From NCBI RefSeq assembly GCF_002754375.1, contig NZ_PEFF01000001.1, forward strand, positions 5,597,501 to 5,661,500: DNA of 64,000 nt, written 5' to 3'. A program made the translations under genes and the position numbers. The stretch comes from Variovorax sp. 54 (GTDB lineage Bacteria > Pseudomonadota > Gammaproteobacteria > Burkholderiales > Burkholderiaceae_C). This document shows positions 47,096-55,867 of this stretch, one piece after another (position 1 is the stretch's first letter; every line of letters begins with the position of its first letter). The notes beneath the pieces were generated by a model. The model saw only the letters and a list, made by a program, of their open reading frames with translations, did not search any database and was not told the DNA's origin.

Positions 47096-48328
47096 TTGAA
47101 GCAGCTCAAGAAATCGGCCAAGCTGGCCAACGTCCTCTATGACATCCGCGGTCCCATCATGGACGCCGCCAAGCAGATGGAGGAAGAAGGCCAGAAGATC
47201 ATCAAGCTCAACATCGGCAATCTGGCCGTGTTCGGGTTCGATGCGCCTGAGGAAATCCAGCAGGACATGATCCGCAACCTGCCGACCTCGGCGGGGTATT
47301 CGGACAGCAAGGGTGTTTTCGCGGCGCGCAAGGCCGTGATGCACGAGACCCAGAAGCAGGGCATCGCGGGCGTCACGCTCGACGACATCTACCTGGGCAA
47401 CGGCGCCAGCGAGCTGATCGCCATGTCGACCAACGCGCTGCTCAACGACGGCGACGAGCTGCTGCTGCCGGCCCCCGACTACCCGCTGTGGACCGCCTCC
47501 ACGAGCCTGTCGGGCGGAACGCCGGTGCACTATCTGTGCGACGAGGACAACGGCTGGATGCCGAACCTGGCCGACATCCGCGCCAAGATCACGCCGCGCA
47601 CCAAGGGCATCGTGGTCATCAACCCGAACAATCCGACCGGCGCGCTCTATTCCGACGACCTGCTCAAGAGCCTCGTCGAGATCGCACGCGAGCACGGCCT
47701 CGTGATCTTTGCCGACGAGGTCTACGACAAGGTGCTGTACGACGGCGTCAAGCACACGGCGATTGCCAGCCTGTCGACCGATGTGCTCACGCTGACTTTC
47801 AATTCGCTGTCCAAGAGCTACCGCTCGTGCGGCTATCGCGCCGGCTGGCTCGTGGTGTCGGGCGACAAGCGCAGCGCACGCGACTACATCGAGGGCCTGA
47901 ACATGCTCTCGAACATGCGCCTGTGCGCCAACGTGCCGGGCCAGTGGGCGATCCAGACGGCGCTCGGCGGCTACCAGAGCATCAACGACCTCGTGGGCGA
48001 GGGCGGCCGCCTGCGTCGCCAGCGCGACCTGGCCTACGAACTGATCACCGCCATTCCGGGCGTGAGCTGCGTCAAGCCCAGCGCCGCGCTCTACATGTTC
48101 CCCAAGCTCGATCCTGCGGTCTATCCGATTGCGGACGACCGCCAGTTCTTCCTCGAGCTGCTGAAAGAAACCCGCGTGATGCTGGTGCAGGGCACCGGCT
48201 TCAACTGGGCCACGCCGGACCACTTCCGCATCGTGTTCCTGCCCCATGAAGACGACTTGCGCGAGGCCATCAACCGCATCGCCAAGTTCCTGGAGCAGTA
48301 CCGGTTGCGTCGCAAGACGGGACCATGA
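47096..48328 (+). CDS. alaA: Pyridoxal phosphate-dependent aminotransferase, AlaA-like
   Basis: This class I/II aminotransferase of 410 residues is similar to E. coli AlaA (YfbQ), which makes alanine from pyruvate and glutamate. The start is TTG 47096 behind GGGAGGG. It opens KQLKKSAKLANVLYDIRGPI. PLP-site motifs are VVINPNNPTGALY, IFADEVYDKVLYDG and NSLSKSYRSCGYRAGW with Lys240 as the Schiff-base lysine. It starts a run of seven same-strand genes with small gaps or overlaps; DUF1176 overlaps its stop by four bases. Confidence 0.92.
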   Translation: MKQLKKSAKLANVLYDIRGPIMDAAKQMEEEGQKIIKLNIGNLAVFGFDAPEEIQQDMIRNLPTSAGYSDSKGVFAARKAVMHETQKQGIAGVTLDDIYLGNGASELIAMSTNALLNDGDELLLPAPDYPLWTASTSLSGGTPVHYLCDEDNGWMPNLADIRAKITPRTKGIVVINPNNPTGALYSDDLLKSLVEIAREHGLVIFADEVYDKVLYDGVKHTAIASLSTDVLTLTFNSLSKSYRSCGYRAGWLVVSGDKRSARDYIEGLNMLSNMRLCANVPGQWAIQTALGGYQSINDLVGEGGRLRRQRDLAYELITAIPGVSCVKPSAALYMFPKLDPAVYPIADDRQFFLELLKETRVMLVQGTGFNWATPDHFRIVFLPHEDDLREAINRIAKFLEQYRLRRKTGP

Positions 48329-49359
48329 AATCCGCCTGCGTCGCTGCCGCGCTGTTGCTGGGCGCACTGTCTGTCGGCGCGGCCGAGAAGAAAGAGCTGG
48401 TCTCGTTCTCGCACAACGACTGGGAACTGGTCTGCGACAACACGCGCACCTGCCGCGCCGCCGGCTACCAGTCGGAGAGCGGGCAATCGGAGCCGGTGTC
48501 GATGCTCCTCACGCGCGCCGCGGGGCCTGACCAGGCCATCGAAGTCCAGTTGCAGGTCGGCGGCGAAGGCGAGGCGAAAGGCCCGCTGCGGCTCAAGGTC
48601 GGCAGCGCTACTGTTTCGGGTCTCAAGGCCGACACCGCGACCCTCGATGCCGGGCAGGCCCGCACCGTCCTTCCCGAGCTGCTGAAAAGCAGCGAGGCGA
48701 CCGTCACCGCCAACGGCGGCAAGAAGTGGACGCTGTCGCTCGCCGGCCTCAATGCCGTGCTGCTGAAGATGGATGACACGCAAGGCCGCATCGGCACGCC
48801 GGGCGCGCTGGTGCGCCGTGGCACCAAGCCTGAAGCTTCCGTGCTGCCTCCCGTGCCGGCCCCCGCCGTCAACGTGGTCAAGCCGCCCAAGGCGAAGCCC
48901 GGCGACGCCGGGCTGCCCGCGCGCATCTTTCCGTCGCTCGACGTTGCCGCAGTGAAGGAACAGTGCAACAACAGCACCGACTTCAGCGCCAAGTCGCTGG
49001 AGGTTGTCCGCCTGAGCGGCAGCAAGGTGCTGCTGTCCATGGGCTGCGGCATGGGCGCGTACAACTATTCGAGCCTGCTCTGGATCGCCAACGACAAGCC
49101 GCCCTATGCGCCGGTGTCCCTCGAGGCGAACGGCGACTTCGACGACAGCGACGCCAGCGTCACCTCGGCCATGAAGGGCCGCGGCGTCGGCGACTGCTGG
49201 TCCAGCGAAACCTGGCACTTCAACGGCACGACCTTCGTGCGCACCGGCGCGTCCGGCGACGGCATGTGCCGCGGCTTTGCAGGCGGCGCCTGGAGCCTGC
49301 CGCGCTATGTCAGCCGCATCGTGGACGCTGCACCGTCCGCCACCCCATCCAAACCATGA
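48325..49359 (+). CDS. DUF1176 secreted protein
   Basis: The 344-residue exported protein has a signal peptide (1-19, cleaved near SVGAA-EKK). The DUF1176 pattern follows: FSHNDWELVCDNTRTCRAAGYQSE at about 28-51, a second cysteine-bearing region QCNNSTDF near 213, and the C-terminal CWSSETWHFNGTTFVRTGASGDGMCRG. Six cysteines suggest disulfides. The function is unknown. It lies between alaA and hom with overlapping stop/start codons on both sides. Confidence 0.88.
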   Translation: MKSACVAAALLLGALSVGAAEKKELVSFSHNDWELVCDNTRTCRAAGYQSESGQSEPVSMLLTRAAGPDQAIEVQLQVGGEGEAKGPLRLKVGSATVSGLKADTATLDAGQARTVLPELLKSSEATVTANGGKKWTLSLAGLNAVLLKMDDTQGRIGTPGALVRRGTKPEASVLPPVPAPAVNVVKPPKAKPGDAGLPARIFPSLDVAAVKEQCNNSTDFSAKSLEVVRLSGSKVLLSMGCGMGAYNYSSLLWIANDKPPYAPVSLEANGDFDDSDASVTSAMKGRGVGDCWSSETWHFNGTTFVRTGASGDGMCRGFAGGAWSLPRYVSRIVDAAPSATPSKP

Positions 49360-49382
49360 ACGCCATGAGCGCGACTCTCCCA

Positions 49383-50705
49383 ATGAAACCCATCCAAGTA
49401 GGCCTGCTCGGCGCAGGCACGGTCGGCAGCGGCACCTTCAAGGTGCTCCAGCGCAACCAGGAAGAAATCAAGCGCCGCGCCGGCCGCGGCATCGAGATCA
49501 CCATGGTGGCCGACCTCGACACCGCCCGTGCCCGCGAAGTGGCCGGTGAAGGCGTGACGGTGGTCGCCGATGCGCGCGAAGTCATCGCCAACCCCGACAT
49601 CGACATCGTCATCGAACTCATCGGCGGCTACGGCATCGCCAAGCAGCTCGTGCTCGAGGCCATCGCGGCCGGCAAGCACGTGGTCACCGCCAACAAGGCA
49701 CTGCTCGCCGTGCACGGCACCGAGATCTTCGCCGCCGCCCACGCCAAGGGCGTGATGGTGGCCTTCGAGGCCGCGGTGGCCGGCGGCATTCCGATCATCA
49801 AGGCGCTGCGCGAAGGCCTCACGGCCAACAGCATCCAGTGGCTGGCCGGCATCATCAACGGCACGACCAACTTCATCCTGTCCGAGATGCGCGACAAGGG
49901 ACTGGACTTCGCCACCGTGCTGAAGGAAGCCCAGCGCCTGGGCTATGCCGAAGCCGACCCCACCTTCGACATCGAAGGTGTCGACGCCGCGCACAAGGTC
50001 ACGCTGATGAGCGCCATCGCGTTCGGCATCCCCGTGCAGTTCGACAAGGCGCACATCGAAGGCATCACCAAGCTCGCCGCGCAAGACATCAAGTACGCCG
50101 AGCAGCTCGGCTACCGCATCAAGCTGCTGGGCATCACCAAGCGCACGGCCAAGGGCATCGAGCTGCGCGTGCACCCGTCGCTGGTGCCGTCCAAGCGCCT
50201 GCTGGCCAATGTCGAAGGCGCCATGAACGCCGTGGTGGTGCACGGCGACGCCGTCGGCACCACGCTGTACTACGGCAAGGGCGCGGGCAGCGAGCCCACC
50301 GCCAGCGCCGTGATCGCCGACCTGGTCGACATCACCCGCCTGCACACCGCCGACGCCGCGCACCGCGTGCCGCACCTGGCCTTCCACCCCGACGCCATGA
50401 GCGACCTGAAGGTGCTGCCGATGTCGGAAGTCGTCACCAGCTACTACCTGCGCCTGCGCGTGGCCGACCAGGCCGGCGTGCTCGCCAAGGTGACGGGCCT
50501 GCTGGCCACCGCCGGCATCAGCATCGACGCCGTGCTCCAGCGCGAGGCCGACGAAGTGGGTGGCGAAGGCTCCACGCAGACCGACCTCATCATCCTCACG
50601 CACGACGCGCGCGAGGGCACCGTCGACGACGTCATGGCCGAACTGCAGGCGCTGCCGACCGTGCTCGAACCCATCGTGCGCATCCGCAAGGAAGAGTTGA
50701 AGTGA
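49383..50705 (+). CDS. hom: Homoserine dehydrogenase
   Basis: Hom reduces aspartate semialdehyde to homoserine in threonine/methionine synthesis. The 440-residue protein from ATG 49383 begins MKPIQVGLLGAGTVGSGTF. Motifs include VTANKALLA, the catalytic INGTTNFIL (about 160), and a C-terminal ACT domain for threonine feedback (SYYLRLRVADQAGVLAKV). In-frame ATGs at 49356 (overlapping the DUF1176 stop) and 49365 are alternatives; 49383 puts the Rossmann motif at the expected place. ThrC follows with a GTGA overlap. Confidence 0.95.
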   Translation: MKPIQVGLLGAGTVGSGTFKVLQRNQEEIKRRAGRGIEITMVADLDTARAREVAGEGVTVVADAREVIANPDIDIVIELIGGYGIAKQLVLEAIAAGKHVVTANKALLAVHGTEIFAAAHAKGVMVAFEAAVAGGIPIIKALREGLTANSIQWLAGIINGTTNFILSEMRDKGLDFATVLKEAQRLGYAEADPTFDIEGVDAAHKVTLMSAIAFGIPVQFDKAHIEGITKLAAQDIKYAEQLGYRIKLLGITKRTAKGIELRVHPSLVPSKRLLANVEGAMNAVVVHGDAVGTTLYYGKGAGSEPTASAVIADLVDITRLHTADAAHRVPHLAFHPDAMSDLKVLPMSEVVTSYYLRLRVADQAGVLAKVTGLLATAGISIDAVLQREADEVGGEGSTQTDLIILTHDAREGTVDDVMAELQALPTVLEPIVRIRKEELK

Positions 50706-52117
50706 ACTACCTGAGCACCCGCGGCCACCCCGACCGCAAGCGCTTCTGCGACATCCTCCTCGAAGGCCTCGCGCCTGATGGCGGCCTGTACCTGCCCGAG
50801 ACGTACCCGGAGGTCGACGCCGCCACGCTCGCCAAATGGCGCGCGCTGCCGTACAACGAGCTGGCCTTCGAGATCCTCTCGCTGTACATCGACGACATTC
50901 CTGCGGCCGACCTGAAGGCGATCTGCGCGAAGACCTACACGGCCGAAGTGTTCGGCTCCGACGAGATCGTGCCGCTGCGCGAGCTCGAAGACGGCGTGTA
51001 CCTGGAAGCCCTGTCCAACGGCCCCACGCTGGCCTTCAAGGACATGGCGATGCAGCTGCTGGGCAACCTGTTCGAGTACGAACTGGCCCGCCGCGGCGCC
51101 GAGCTCAACATCCTGGGCGCGACCAGCGGCGACACCGGCAGCGCGGCCGAGTACGCCATGCGCGGCAAGAAGGGCGTGCGCGTCTTCATGACCTCGCCCG
51201 ACGGCCGCATGAGCCCGTTCCAGCAGGCGCAGATGTTCAGCCTGCAAGACGCCAACATCCACAACATCGCCATCACCGGCGTGTTCGACGACTGCCAGGA
51301 CATCGTCAAGGCGGTTTCGAACGACCTGGGCTTCAAGCGCAAGTACCGCATCGGCACGGTCAACTCGATCAACTGGGCGCGCCTGCTGGCGCAGGTCGTC
51401 TATTACTTCGCGGGCTACTTCCAGGCCACGGCGAGCAACGACAAGCCCGTGAGCTTCACCGTGCCTTCGGGCAACTTCGGCAACGTCTGCGCGGGCCACG
51501 TGGCACGCATGATGGGCCTGCCGATCCAGACGCTGGTGGTCGCCACCAACGAGAACGACGTGCTCGACGAGTTCTTCCGCACCGGCGTGTACCGCGTGCG
51601 CGCGGCGGTCGATACGCACGAAACCTCGAGCCCGTCGATGGACATCAGCAAGGCCAGCAACTTCGAGCGCTTCGTGTTCGACCTGGTCGGTCGCGATGCA
51701 GCCCGCCTGCGCCAGCTGTTCGTGGACGACCTGGGCCTGCGGGGCAGCTTCGACCTGAGCGCCGACCCGGCGTTCAAGCAGGCCGCCGAGCGCTTCGGCT
51801 TTCGCAGCGGGCGCAGCACGCACGCCGACCGGCTCGCGATGATCCGCGACACCGAGAAGCGCTTTGCCACGCTGATCGACCCGCACACGGCCGACGGCCT
51901 CAAGGCCGCGCGCGAGCAACTGGTGCCCGGCGTGCCGATGGTGGTGCTCGAAACCGCACTGCCGATCAAGTTCGCATCCACGGTGGTCGAGGCGCTGGGC
52001 GAAGAGCCCACGCGCCCGAAGAAGTTCGAAGGCATCGAAGCCTTGCCCAAGCGCGTGGTCCAGCTGCCGGCCGATGCCGAGGCCGTCAAGGCCTACATCG
52101 CCGAGCACTGCGACTGA
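50702..52117 (+). CDS. thrC: Threonine synthase
   Basis: ThrC converts phosphohomoserine to threonine with PLP. The 471-residue protein starts at GTG 50702, overlapping the hom stop by four bases. It opens NYLSTRGHPDRKRFCDILLEGLAPDGGLYLP, has PLP lysine Lys113 in GPTLAFKDMAMQLL, and the phosphate-binding ILGATSGDTGSAAEYA. The late NFGNVCAGHVARMMG matches the long (E. coli-type) form. No homoserine kinase gene (thrB) is present here. Confidence 0.96.
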   Translation: MNYLSTRGHPDRKRFCDILLEGLAPDGGLYLPETYPEVDAATLAKWRALPYNELAFEILSLYIDDIPAADLKAICAKTYTAEVFGSDEIVPLRELEDGVYLEALSNGPTLAFKDMAMQLLGNLFEYELARRGAELNILGATSGDTGSAAEYAMRGKKGVRVFMTSPDGRMSPFQQAQMFSLQDANIHNIAITGVFDDCQDIVKAVSNDLGFKRKYRIGTVNSINWARLLAQVVYYFAGYFQATASNDKPVSFTVPSGNFGNVCAGHVARMMGLPIQTLVVATNENDVLDEFFRTGVYRVRAAVDTHETSSPSMDISKASNFERFVFDLVGRDAARLRQLFVDDLGLRGSFDLSADPAFKQAAERFGFRSGRSTHADRLAMIRDTEKRFATLIDPHTADGLKAAREQLVPGVPMVVLETALPIKFASTVVEALGEEPTRPKKFEGIEALPKRVVQLPADAEAVKAYIAEHCD

Positions 52118-52133
52118 CGCGGACGGCCACGGC

Positions 52134-52679
52134 ATGAAGGTCGTCGGCTTCGCCGGTTACTCCGGCGCAGGCAAGACCACGCTGGTGGAGCGCCTGATCC
52201 CCGTGCTCAAGCAGCGCGGCCTGCGCGTGTCGGTGGTGAAGCACGCGCACCACAAGTTCGACGTCGACCATCCCGGCAAGGACACCTGGCGCCACCGGCA
52301 GGCCGGGGCCTTCGAGGTGGTCGTCGCGTCCGACAAGCGCCTCGCACTCATGCGCGAGTTCGAGGTGCCGGCGGACCTCACGGTGCACCAGCTGATCGCC
52401 GAGTTGCACCCGGCGGTCGACTGGGTGCTGGTCGAGGGCTTCCGGCACAGCGACGTGCACAAGATCGAGGTCTGGCGCCCGACCGGCGACGGCGAGGCGC
52501 CGCGCCCTGCGCTGTACATCGACGACCCTTTCGTCACGGCCATCGCCACCGACGCACCGGCCGGCCTGCCCGAGCCCACGGCGCGCCCGGTGCTCGACCT
52601 CAACGACGCCGAGGCCATTGCGACGTGGTTGATCGACAGCGGCGAGCGCTTCGACTACAACCCCGAACACCATGGCTGA
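52134..52679 (+). CDS. mobB: Molybdopterin-guanine dinucleotide biosynthesis protein MobB
   Basis: MobB is a GTP-binding helper of MobA in making the bis-MGD form of molybdenum cofactor. The 181-residue protein has the P-loop GYSGAGKTTLVERL (8-21), KHAHHKFDVDHPGKDTWRHRQAGA (about 36-59) and DWVLVEGFRHSDVHKIEV (about 101-118). It starts 16 bases after thrC and overlaps moeA by eight bases, linking threonine and cofactor genes in one run. Confidence 0.94.
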   Translation: MKVVGFAGYSGAGKTTLVERLIPVLKQRGLRVSVVKHAHHKFDVDHPGKDTWRHRQAGAFEVVVASDKRLALMREFEVPADLTVHQLIAELHPAVDWVLVEGFRHSDVHKIEVWRPTGDGEAPRPALYIDDPFVTAIATDAPAGLPEPTARPVLDLNDAEAIATWLIDSGERFDYNPEHHG

Positions 52680-53961
52680 CTCTTCCCCCGTTCCCTTCGC
52701 CGCCTCGTCCTTGCGCCCGCCGCTGATGCCGCTCGATGAAGCGATCGCGGTGCTGCTCGCGAAGGCGCAGCCGGTGCTGTCGACCGAAAGCGTCGGCACC
52801 TTCGACGCCGACGGGCGCGTGCTGGCGCAGGACCTCGTCTCGGGCCTCACCGTGCCGCCGCGCGACAACAGCGCGATGGACGGTTATGCCGTGCGCGCGG
52901 CCGATTGCGCCACGCCCGGTACCGAGCTGGCGGTCGCACAGCGCATCCCCGCAGGCACCGTTGGCACGCCGCTCGCGGCCGGCACGGCGGCGCGCATCTT
53001 CACGGGCGCGCAGATTCCGGAGGGCGCCGACGCGGTCGTCATGCAGGAAGACACGACCGCCACGCCGCAGGAAGGTGGCCTGGGTTCGGTGCGCATCGCC
53101 ATCGCGCCCGTGGCTGGCCAATGGGTCCGCCGCGCGGGTGAAGACGTGGCCTCGGGCGACGTGGTGCTCAAGCGCGGTGAACGCCTCACGCCCGCCGCGC
53201 TCGGCCTGGCCGCCAGCGTCGGCTTCGACACGCTGCAGGTCGCGCGCAAGCCGCGCGTGGCCATGTTGTCCACCGGAGACGAACTGGTGATGCCCGGCGA
53301 GGTCGCACCCGACGCGATGAAGCCCGGCGCGATCTACAACTCGAACCGCTTCTTCATGCGCGCGCTGCTGCATCGCCTGGGCTGCGAGGTGAACGACCTG
53401 GGCATCGTGCCCGACAACCGCGATGCCACCATCGCCGCGCTGCGCGATGCGGCCGAGACGAGCGACCTGATCATCACGACCGGCGGCGTCTCGGTGGGCG
53501 AAGAAGACCACATCCGCGCCGCACTGCAGTCGCTCGGCGAGCTGCAGCTGTGGTCGCTGTCGATGAAGCCCGGCAAGCCTTTCGCCTACGGCTCGATCGC
53601 GCGCAGCAACGAGCAGGGCGCGTGCCATGTCACGGGGCTGCCCGGCAACCCGGTGTCGAGCTTCCTGACCTTCCTGATGCTGGTGCGGCCCTTTTTGCTC
53701 ACGCTGCAGGGAGCCACGCGCGTGACGCCCGAGGCCGTGCCGCTGCGTGCCGATTTCGACTGGCTGCGTGCCGACAAGCGCCGCGAGTTCCTGCGCGTGC
53801 GGCGCAACGCGGCAGGCGGGCTCGACCTGTTCGCCAACCAGAGTTCGGGCGTGCTCACCTCGATGGTCTGGGGCGACGGCCTGGTGGAAAACCCGGCGGG
53901 CCGGACCATCAAGGCCGGCGACACCGTGAACTTCATTCCCCTCGCATCGCTGCTCGGCTGA
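52672..53961 (+). CDS. moeA: Molybdopterin molybdenumtransferase MoeA
   Basis: MoeA inserts molybdate into adenylated molybdopterin. The 429-residue protein has the N-terminal DEAIAVLLAKAQPV, PPRDNSAMDGYAVRA (about 63-77), IFTGAQIPEGADAVVMQED (about 106-124) and the MoCF-binding ITTGGVSVGEEDHI (about 264-277). LPGNPVSSFLTFLMLVRPF and a C-terminal beta domain follow. Its start lies inside the end of mobB (8-bp overlap). Confidence 0.95.
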   Translation: MADSSPVPFAASSLRPPLMPLDEAIAVLLAKAQPVLSTESVGTFDADGRVLAQDLVSGLTVPPRDNSAMDGYAVRAADCATPGTELAVAQRIPAGTVGTPLAAGTAARIFTGAQIPEGADAVVMQEDTTATPQEGGLGSVRIAIAPVAGQWVRRAGEDVASGDVVLKRGERLTPAALGLAASVGFDTLQVARKPRVAMLSTGDELVMPGEVAPDAMKPGAIYNSNRFFMRALLHRLGCEVNDLGIVPDNRDATIAALRDAAETSDLIITTGGVSVGEEDHIRAALQSLGELQLWSLSMKPGKPFAYGSIARSNEQGACHVTGLPGNPVSSFLTFLMLVRPFLLTLQGATRVTPEAVPLRADFDWLRADKRREFLRVRRNAAGGLDLFANQSSGVLTSMVWGDGLVENPAGRTIKAGDTVNFIPLASLLG

Positions 53962-53969
53962 ATCTCTCC

Positions 53970-54221
53970 ATGAAGGTCCGCATCCGTTATTTCGCCTCGG
54001 TGCGCGAGGCACTGTCCAGCAGCGGCGAAACCGTCGACACGCAGGCCGGCACCCTCGCGGCTCTGCGCGACGAACTCATCGCCCGTGGCGGTGCCTACGC
54101 TGCCGCGCTCGCACGCGGCAAGGCCGTGCGCATGGCGCTCGACCAGGCCATGAGCGACGAAGCCGCCGCACTCAGCGACGACTGCGAAGTCGCGTTCTTC
54201 CCGCCCGTCACGGGCGGCTGA
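53970..54221 (+). CDS. moaD: Molybdopterin synthase small subunit MoaD
   Basis: MoaD is a ubiquitin-fold sulfur carrier whose C-terminal Gly-Gly is thiocarboxylated. The 83-residue product opens MKVRIRYFASVREAL and ends PPVTGG. It lies eight bases after moeA. Its last 14 bases overlap, tail to tail, the end of a dapA-like gene on the other strand. Its partner moaE is about 1.1 kb downstream. Confidence 0.93.
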   Translation: MKVRIRYFASVREALSSSGETVDTQAGTLAALRDELIARGGAYAAALARGKAVRMALDQAMSDEAAALSDDCEVAFFPPVTGG

Positions 54222-55107
54222 GCCGCGCGTCCAGCGCCACGAGGCGCTCGCGCAGGCCGTCCGACGCGCGCGTCATCGGCGAGCGCAGCTCGTCACGCAG
54301 TTCGCCCGCATGCGCCAGCAGCGCCTTCAGCGGGCCCGGGTTCGGTTCGGCAAACAGCATCTCCAGCAGCGGTTGCAGCGGCTGCCATTCGGCGCGCGCC
54401 TCGGCCAGCCGGTTCTCGGCCAGCAGGCGCACCAGCCGCACGAGGCGCTTCGTCTGCACATGGCCGCTGGCTGCGATGGCGCCCACGCCGCCTTCGGCCA
54501 TGGTGGCGAAGATCTGGTGGTCTTCGCCCGTGAGCACCTGCAGCCGGCCATCGGCGATCACTGCGCGCGTCTTGGCCATGTCGCCGCCGCAGTCCTTGAT
54601 GCCGCGGATGCGCGGGTGCTCGGCCAGCGCCAGCAGCGTCTCGCGCGCGATGGTCACGCCGGTGCGGTAGGGGATGTCGTAGACCAGCACCGGCACCGTG
54701 CTGGCATCGGCGATGGCGTGGAACCACTCGAGTACGCCGGCTTGCGACGGACGGATGTAGTGCGGTGCGGACACCAGCAGGCCCGCCAGCGGGCGTTCCG
54801 AGAGCTTGCGCGCCCACGCCTTGGCCTTGCCCAGGTGGTAGCCCGACACGCCCATGACGACCGGCAGGCCGCCCGCGGCGGTCAGCACGGTGTCGAGCAC
54901 GGCCAGCTGTTCGGCCTCGTCGAGCGCGGCGGCTTCACCGGTCGAGCCGCAGGGCACGAAGCCGGTCACGCCGTCGTCGGCAAGCCGCCGGACGAGCGCC
55001 GCCAGGGCGGTGTGGTCGACCGCGCCATCACGGAACGGGGTGACGAGGGCGACCCACAGGCCCGAGAAATCGGTGGGGGTGTCGGCGGTTGGTTGTTGAT
55101 GTGGCAC
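54208..55107 (-). CDS. DapA-family aldolase (4-hydroxy-tetrahydrodipicolinate synthase-like)
   Basis: This is a class I aldolase/lyase of the dihydrodipicolinate synthase family, 299 residues long. The Schiff-base Lys171 (GIKDCGGD), Tyr143 (LVYDIPYRTG) and Arg148, which binds carboxylates in DapA, are present. The usual GTTGE is GSTGEAA (54-60). It may be DapA itself or a paralogue acting on another aldehyde; a 14-residue N-terminal extension (PTADTPTDFSG) is present. It interrupts the Moco genes, running opposite to moaD and diverging from moaE. Confidence 0.87.
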   Translation of the reverse strand: MPHQQPTADTPTDFSGLWVALVTPFRDGAVDHTALAALVRRLADDGVTGFVPCGSTGEAAALDEAEQLAVLDTVLTAAGGLPVVMGVSGYHLGKAKAWARKLSERPLAGLLVSAPHYIRPSQAGVLEWFHAIADASTVPVLVYDIPYRTGVTIARETLLALAEHPRIRGIKDCGGDMAKTRAVIADGRLQVLTGEDHQIFATMAEGGVGAIAASGHVQTKRLVRLVRLLAENRLAEARAEWQPLQPLLEMLFAEPNPGPLKALLAHAGELRDELRSPMTRASDGLRERLVALDARLSRP

Positions 55108-55359
55108 GCAGGCTTCCTTTCAGGAATCGACCGATGGAAAGAACCACCGTCCGATGCGCGCGCAACCCAAGAGGGGCCAAAGCCTTGGCAGGGTTCCGTC
55201 GCTCATCCGACGACGGAACCTCGGCTCCGGTCAGACGAGCTTTGGTTTTTTGGCTTTGCAGCCTTGGCGCGCGCAGCGGCTCTCGGGCTGCGACAGCAGC
55301 AGGGAGAACGCGGCGAGGCAAGGCATTGCAGCAGTCTAGCGCGATGCCACAATTCGGAC

Positions 55360-55842
55360 ATGAGCGTTGCGCGTGTTTCGATCCAGACGGCCGATTTCGA
55401 TCTCTCTGAAGAGGTCGCCACGTTGCGCGCTGGCGACAAACGCGTGGGTGCCGTCTGCAGTTTTGTAGGCACGGTCAGAGACCGCAACGACGGCAGCACC
55501 ATCGCGTCGATGGAGCTGGAGCACTACCCCGGAATGACCGAGAAGGCCATCGAGGCCATGATCGACGCCGCCCACAAGCGCTTCGACATCCTCGGCGCGC
55601 GCGTGATCCACCGCGTGGGGCTGCTGCAGCCGCTCGACCAGATCATGATGGTGGCGGTGGTGTCCGCCCACCGCGGCCAGAGCTTCCAGGCCTGCGAGTT
55701 CCTGATGGACTACCTGAAGACCCAGGCGCCGTTCTGGAAGAAGGAGCAGACGCCCGAGGGCGCCCGCTGGGTCGATGCCCGCGTGACCGACGACGAGGCG
55801 CTGGCACGCTGGGGTATCGCGGCCTCGAACAGCGCCACCTGA
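55360..55842 (+). CDS. moaE: Molybdopterin synthase large subunit MoaE
   Basis: MoaE transfers sulfur from MoaD thiocarboxylate to precursor Z. The 160-residue product starts MSVARVSIQTADFDLSEE. It has VGAVCSFVGTVRDRNDGSTI, LELEHYPGMTEKAI and the catalytic PFWKKEQTPEGARWVDA near the end. The start is ATG 55360. The 252 bp upstream, back to the dapA-like gene, show no gene. Confidence 0.95.
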   Translation: MSVARVSIQTADFDLSEEVATLRAGDKRVGAVCSFVGTVRDRNDGSTIASMELEHYPGMTEKAIEAMIDAAHKRFDILGARVIHRVGLLQPLDQIMMVAVVSAHRGQSFQACEFLMDYLKTQAPFWKKEQTPEGARWVDARVTDDEALARWGIAASNSAT

Positions 55843-55867
55843 GCGGCGCGTTCGGCGCGTTCGAGAC

